A DNA stretch of 16,644 bases, from assembly GCA_964574335.1 (NCBI GenBank), contig CAZNNH010000138.1, forward strand, positions 1 to 16,644. The letters are read 5' to 3'. The notes beneath the pieces are model-generated. The model was not told the DNA's origin and ran no database searches. It was given only the letters and a program-made list of their open reading frames with translations. A program made the position numbers and the translations under genes. This DNA comes from CAZNNH01 sp964574335. GTDB taxonomy: Bacteria; Acidobacteriota; Vicinamibacteria; Fen-336. Positions 13,486 through 16,644 of the stretch are shown here, piece after piece (position 1 is the first letter of the stretch; every line of letters starts with the position of its first letter).

Positions 13486-14892
13486 TCAGGGCTCGTCCTC
13501 GCCGAGGAACGGGTAGCGTTCCGGAGCCAGCCCCCGGTCGCGGTTGCCGGCCACCCGGTCACGGATGGCCGCGAACTCCGGAAGCCCACGGATCGAGAAG
13601 AGGTCCGGGTCGGAGTCCAGCAGATCGAGGTCGTTGAAGCGGCCCTCGGCCGCGGAGCGGAGCTGCTGCAGGGCCAGCTCGGGCTTCCCCGTGAGCGCCA
13701 GGGCGCAGGCGGCGTTGTAGGCCGCGCTGGCGTTTCCCGGGAAGACGGCCACCGCAACCATCAGGTTCGGGATTGCCTCCTCCGGATGGCCCCCGCGCAA
13801 GAGGTCGACGCCCCCCTGCTCCAGGAACACGGAGCTGAGGTGCAGGCAGAGGCGGGCGCGGGCCGACAGCGGTCCACCCCCGTCCATCAACGCCCTCATG
13901 CGATCCACCGCGTCCCGGAAGGCCGTCCGATCGTCGTAGCGCTGGAGCCGTCGCATGTCCTCGACGAAGGCCTCTTCCGTGCTCTGCCGGACGGCCAGCT
14001 CGGGGTCCTGGGCCAAAGCCGCCGCCGCCGCCTTGGCTTCCTGTCCGCCGGCGGTGTCGGGGAGACGCTCCGCCGTCTGCCGGAACCCGCGCCAGGCCAG
14101 CAGGGGCCGACCCGACTCCTCGAGATGCCGAGCCGCCGCCAGGCGTTCGGCGGCCAGCCGCGTCAGCAGAGCCGGATCCCGGGGCCGCCATCCCCGCTCC
14201 ATCGCCGCCACCTCGAGCAGCTCGATCGCCTCGCGATAGCGCGCCGGGCTCGGCCAGCGGTGGCCCCCCGCGAAGACCTCCAGCCACTGGGCGTAGCCTT
14301 TCTCCCGGAGCTGCCGCTCGGCCTCCAGGTGCTCGGCCAAATTGAGGTCACCGTCTCCCACCAGGGCGTAGATGAAGAGCCCCCCGCCGCGGGGGTAGGC
14401 GGTGAGCGGGCTCTCCGCGGCGCCGGCCAGGATCAGGCCCGCAAAGTGCCCGCGGTGGGCGAGGGCCATCTCGATGGCGGCCCGGGATCCCCCCGAGAAC
14501 CCGGTGGCGTAGCTGCGATGCGGGTCGATGGCGAAGCGGTGGTTGACGTCTTTCCACAGCGCGTGCTGGGCGGCGAACACCGGCTCCCAGGGTCCGTTGC
14601 GAGAATCGTTCGAGCCGACCAGGAGGTAGCCGTAAACCTCGGCCGCCTCCTGCAGCAGCCGGACCGGGCGGGGGCCGTCGCCGCCTGGGGAGAATCCGTA
14701 GACCACCGGCCACTTCCGAGACGCCGAGTAGGCCGAGGGAAGGTAGAGGCTGTAGCTGTGCTGCGGGTCGTCGCGGCACTCGACCCTGGGGACGAGCACC
14801 CCCCGTGGAAGCTCGCCGTCGCCGGCCTCCGAGGCGTGCCCGGTAGCGGCAAGCCATCCCAGCAGGCCGACGAAGAGAGCCGCCGAGCGCAT
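13486..14892 (-). CDS. Exported alpha/beta-hydrolase (esterase/PHB depolymerase-like) with helical TPR-like C-terminus
   Basis: A 468-residue protein with a signal peptide (MRSAALFVGLLGWLAATGHA). Residues about 30-225 form an alpha/beta-hydrolase of the feruloyl-esterase / PHB-depolymerase type: YSLYLPSAYSASRKWPVVYGFSPGG, nucleophile elbow GFSGGS with S133, acidic residues D180/D182 in LVGDGDLN, and GGHRWP with H211. A full Ser-Asp-His triad is therefore plausible. Residues about 230-468 are helical; the stretch PEEAIPNLMVAVAVFPGNASAAYNAACALALTGKPELALQQLRSAAE is TPR-like, and the end (DPDLFSIRGLPEFAAIRDRV) is the TPR-protein ending seen in many acidobacterial proteins. It likely hydrolyses an ester outside the cytoplasm; the substrate is unknown. 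A GAGGGGGA ribosome binding site precedes the ATG. It lies 52 bp downstream of the Tat protein gene, same strand, and 12 bp from the convergent kinase gene. Confidence 0.83.
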   Translation of the reverse strand: MRSAALFVGLLGWLAATGHASEAGDGELPRGVLVPRVECRDDPQHSYSLYLPSAYSASRKWPVVYGFSPGGDGPRPVRLLQEAAEVYGYLLVGSNDSRNGPWEPVFAAQHALWKDVNHRFAIDPHRSYATGFSGGSRAAIEMALAHRGHFAGLILAGAAESPLTAYPRGGGLFIYALVGDGDLNLAEHLEAERQLREKGYAQWLEVFAGGHRWPSPARYREAIELLEVAAMERGWRPRDPALLTRLAAERLAAARHLEESGRPLLAWRGFRQTAERLPDTAGGQEAKAAAAALAQDPELAVRQSTEEAFVEDMRRLQRYDDRTAFRDAVDRMRALMDGGGPLSARARLCLHLSSVFLEQGGVDLLRGGHPEEAIPNLMVAVAVFPGNASAAYNAACALALTGKPELALQQLRSAAEGRFNDLDLLDSDPDLFSIRGLPEFAAIRDRVAGNRDRGLAPERYPFLGEDEP

Positions 14893-14944
14893 GCGCTTCC
14901 CCCTCAGGTGTGGGCGACGGGTCGTCCGATCCCGCTGCGCCGTT

Positions 14945-15625
14945 TCAGGTCGTGTAGGAGTAGCGATGGTTGCAGCAGTCGTGACCCTGCATCAGCGTCT
15001 TGGTCCGCGTGAAGTGGATCTTGGAGCTGAATGACGGTGTGGTGTAGTAGTCGGTGGCACAGGCGAGGTGGTAGAGCCAGTCGTGTTTGCCGGTCTTCTG
15101 CGCGAGCTCGAAGACGGGGCATCGCGTCACCCGGAACTCGGCGCTGCCGCTCTTTCTCTTCACCGTGTACACGAACCCCTGCGCCTCGAGCGGATCCCAG
15201 AGCACGCGGATGAAGTCCTCGATCTCCGTCCCCTCGTGGGCCTCAGCCTTGCCGATCTCGGTCCAGTCCCTGCGGATGTTCAGCTCCAGGAACTTCTCCA
15301 CCGCCTTCCCGGCCCGGTCGCCGTGCTCGGTCGTGAGCCCCTCGAGCAGCCCCGCCGTGTCGCGCCTTCCCCATCCCTCCTTGAGCTGCGCGAGGATGGC
15401 GTACTCCTCGGAGTGGGCGTCGAAGGTGTCGGTGAGCGGCCGCTCGAGCACGCCGCCGATCCATCCGACCACCTTCTGGAACTCGTCGTGCATGGGCGCC
15501 CCATTCCGCTCGTCGTCAGCCGCGAGCGCCCAGCGGGCCGCCGGGCAGAGCAGGCCGCACCCGGCAGCCGCCAGCGTCCGACCGAGGAACTCACGACGAC
15601 GTCTTGAAGACCTGCAGGTGCTCAT
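14945..15625 (-). CDS. Tat-exported protein resembling L-2-amino-thiazoline-4-carboxylic acid hydrolases
   Basis: A 226-residue protein. The N-terminus SSRRRREFLGRTLAAAGCGLL fits a twin-arginine signal (R10-R11-x-F-L) and holds a cysteine (C23) in a weak lipobox, so a Tat lipoprotein is possible. The mature part has helical residues about 45-140 and then the family-like pattern EFRVTRCPVFELAQ ... LYHLACATDYY ... FTRTKTLMQGHDCCNHRY. This recalls the ATC hydrolase domain (PF14196), in which a CP motif, a central Cys and a terminal G-x-x-C-x-F/H element are conserved. Known ATC hydrolases open thiazoline rings in cysteine synthesis and are cytoplasmic, so an exported version is odd. GGAGG six bases before the ATG at 15625 supports the start. 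Likely cotranscribed with the hydrolase gene downstream. Confidence 0.68.
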   Translation of the reverse strand: MSTCRSSRRRREFLGRTLAAAGCGLLCPAARWALAADDERNGAPMHDEFQKVVGWIGGVLERPLTDTFDAHSEEYAILAQLKEGWGRRDTAGLLEGLTTEHGDRAGKAVEKFLELNIRRDWTEIGKAEAHEGTEIEDFIRVLWDPLEAQGFVYTVKRKSGSAEFRVTRCPVFELAQKTGKHDWLYHLACATDYYTTPSFSSKIHFTRTKTLMQGHDCCNHRYSYTT

Positions 15626-15667
15626 CGATGGCCTCCGAGGTGACGAGTGACCGGATCGAACGTCGCC

Positions 15668-15697
15668 ACCCTACGGCCTCCGGCCGCTCCCCGTCAA
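15668..15697 (-). promoter_or_regulatory. Possible promoter of the Tat protein / hydrolase pair
   Basis: On the minus strand TTGACG (plus positions 15692-15697, five of six matches to -35) is followed by an 18-base spacer and TAGGGT (15668-15673, three of six to -10). Transcription would start about 35 bases before the ATG at 15625. The -10 is poor, so this is tentative. Confidence 0.3.
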
Positions 15698-15733
15698 CCC
15701 TCCCGCTTCTGGCGAGGCGGACGGCGGCGGGAC

Positions 15734-16644
15734 TCACTCCTCCCGGAGCGCCGCCATCGGATCGACGCCGGTCGCGCGCCAGGCGGGGAGGAGACCCGCG
15801 GCCATCGCCGACGCTGCCAGGACCAGAGCCGAGAGTCCCAGCACGGCGGGATCCAGCGCGGTGACGCCGTAGAGCAGGGCGGCGAGCCAGCGGGTGGTCG
15901 CCAGCGTGAGCAGGCCGCCCAGGGCGACGCCGACGGCGATGATCTTGGCGGCCTCGGCGGCCACCATGCGCAGGATCCCCGAGCGTTCCGCCCCCAGCGC
16001 GATGCGCACACCGATCTCGGAGCGGCGGCGGGCCACGTCGTAGGCCATGGTCCCGTAGAGGCCGACGACGGCGAGCGCCAGAGCGAGGGCGCCGAAGAAG
16101 CCGGACAGGAGCGCCAGCAGGCGCGGGCGGGCCAGCGAGCCCGCGACCTGCTCGCCCATGGTCCGGAGCTCCAGGGAGATGCCGGGGTGGACGTCTCGGA
16201 TGGCCGCGACCATCGCTGGGATCAGGCCCGACGGGGCTCCCTGGGTGCGCAGCGCCAGATGGATCGACGGCCCCCACAGCTCGGTCTGCGCCAGGGGAAC
16301 GTAGGCCGTGGGGGGCGTCTCTTCGTCGAGTCGCCGGTACTTCGCGTCCTCGACCACGCCCACGATCTCCATGGCCGGCCCGGGCTCGGCCGGGCCCCGC
16401 GTCCGGATCCGCCTGCCCAGAGGGTCGGTGTCCCCGAAGAAGCGATGCGCCAGGATCTGGTTGACGAGCACCACGGGCGGCGATACCGCGTCGTCCCGCG
16501 GGGTCAGATCACGCCCGCGCGTCAGGCGTGTCTGCAGCGTCTCCAGATACCCGTCGGAGATGCCGTTGAACCACACCAGGACCTGCCCCCCGTTCGGCTC
16601 CTCGGAGCCCTCGACGAACACGTCCTCGTTCCAGAGGCTGCCGC
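15734..16644 (-). CDS. ABC transporter permease, MacB/FtsX type (acidobacterial orphan permease class), 5' end outside window
   Basis: The C-terminal 302 residues of a large membrane permease; the frame is open to the window end, so the start lies beyond. The first ~165 visible residues are the end of the MacB periplasmic core (VLVWFNGISDGYLETLQTRL, GRDLTPRDDA, VVLVNQILAHRFFGDTDPLGRRI, MEIVGVVEDAKYRRLDEE). The rest is an FtsX domain with three membrane spans (LLSGFFGALALALAVVGLYG, IIAVGVALGGLLTLATT, LGLSALVLAASAMAAGLLPA) and the cytoplasmic loop RRSEIGVRIALGAERSGI that contacts an ATPase. It ends with the usual PMAALREE. Wording and ending are typical of the ADOP family abundant in Acidobacteriota, which often lack an adjacent ATPase gene. 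Substrate unknown. No ATPase gene is visible here. Confidence 0.93.
   Translation of the reverse strand, partial: GSLWNEDVFVEGSEEPNGGQVLVWFNGISDGYLETLQTRLTRGRDLTPRDDAVSPPVVLVNQILAHRFFGDTDPLGRRIRTRGPAEPGPAMEIVGVVEDAKYRRLDEETPPTAYVPLAQTELWGPSIHLALRTQGAPSGLIPAMVAAIRDVHPGISLELRTMGEQVAGSLARPRLLALLSGFFGALALALAVVGLYGTMAYDVARRRSEIGVRIALGAERSGILRMVAAEAAKIIAVGVALGGLLTLATTRWLAALLYGVTALDPAVLGLSALVLAASAMAAGLLPAWRATGVDPMAALREE

Noticed and set aside
13786..15012. 408-residue plus-strand frame across the hydrolase gene
   Set aside because: It spans two real minus-strand genes and their gap, and shows no recognisable motif.

Overview
The window is a very GC-rich, tightly packed bacterial chromosome segment. 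I place it most likely in the Acidobacteriota, perhaps a Thermoanaerobaculia- or Holophagae-like lineage. This is inferred from gene content, not from a marker gene. The clues are the MacB/FtsX-type orphan permease at the right edge (a class greatly expanded in acidobacteria), an ECF sigma / zinc-finger anti-sigma pair followed by exported HEAT-repeat proteins, an exported ankyrin protein, and a Tat-exported protein. No rRNA, tRNA, CRISPR array, integrase or intact insertion sequence is seen.

Layout, left half. At 1-3470 (+) there is a compact operon: the 3' part of an ECF sigma factor, its membrane anti-sigma factor (overlapping by one base), and two paralogous exported HEAT-repeat proteins 9-15 bp apart. 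At 3471-3640 there is a non-coding patch with a palindrome, long inverted arms and a 20-bp tandem repeat whose copies can form hairpins. At 3643-3999 (-) lies the 3' half of an O-methyltransferase gene that has lost its start and its SAM-binding half. At 4074-4919 (+) there is an exported protein of unknown function with a hairpin in its leader. At 5016-7200 (+) zwf and pgl overlap and encode the first two steps of the oxidative pentose phosphate pathway.

Layout, middle. A TetR regulator at 7290-8036 (+) sits behind a consensus-like promoter whose -10 region abuts a perfect 19-bp operator-like palindrome. It overlaps a membrane ICMT/PEMT-type methyltransferase gene by four bases, so the pair looks like an autoregulated unit. 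A polyamine-acetyltransferase-like GNAT gene follows (8836-9321), possibly leaderless. Its 3' end overlaps, tail to tail, a gene for an exported nine-ankyrin-repeat protein (9284-11104, -) fused to a metallo-beta-lactamase-like domain that has lost key metal ligands. That gene is divergent from an OmpR-type response regulator / histidine kinase pair (11283-13473, +), with a 24-bp imperfect palindrome between them.

Layout, right. On the minus strand are an exported alpha/beta-hydrolase with a helical, TPR-like tail (13486-14892), a Tat-exported protein resembling L-2-amino-thiazoline-4-carboxylate hydrolases (14945-15625), and the C-terminal end of the permease (15734 to the window end).

There is no single obvious new defence or mobile system. 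The most unusual items are the ankyrin / degenerate MBL fusion beside a two-component system, the covarying hairpin repeats next to a truncated methyltransferase gene, the period-two HEAT protein in the sigma operon, and the Tat ATC-hydrolase-like / hydrolase pair.
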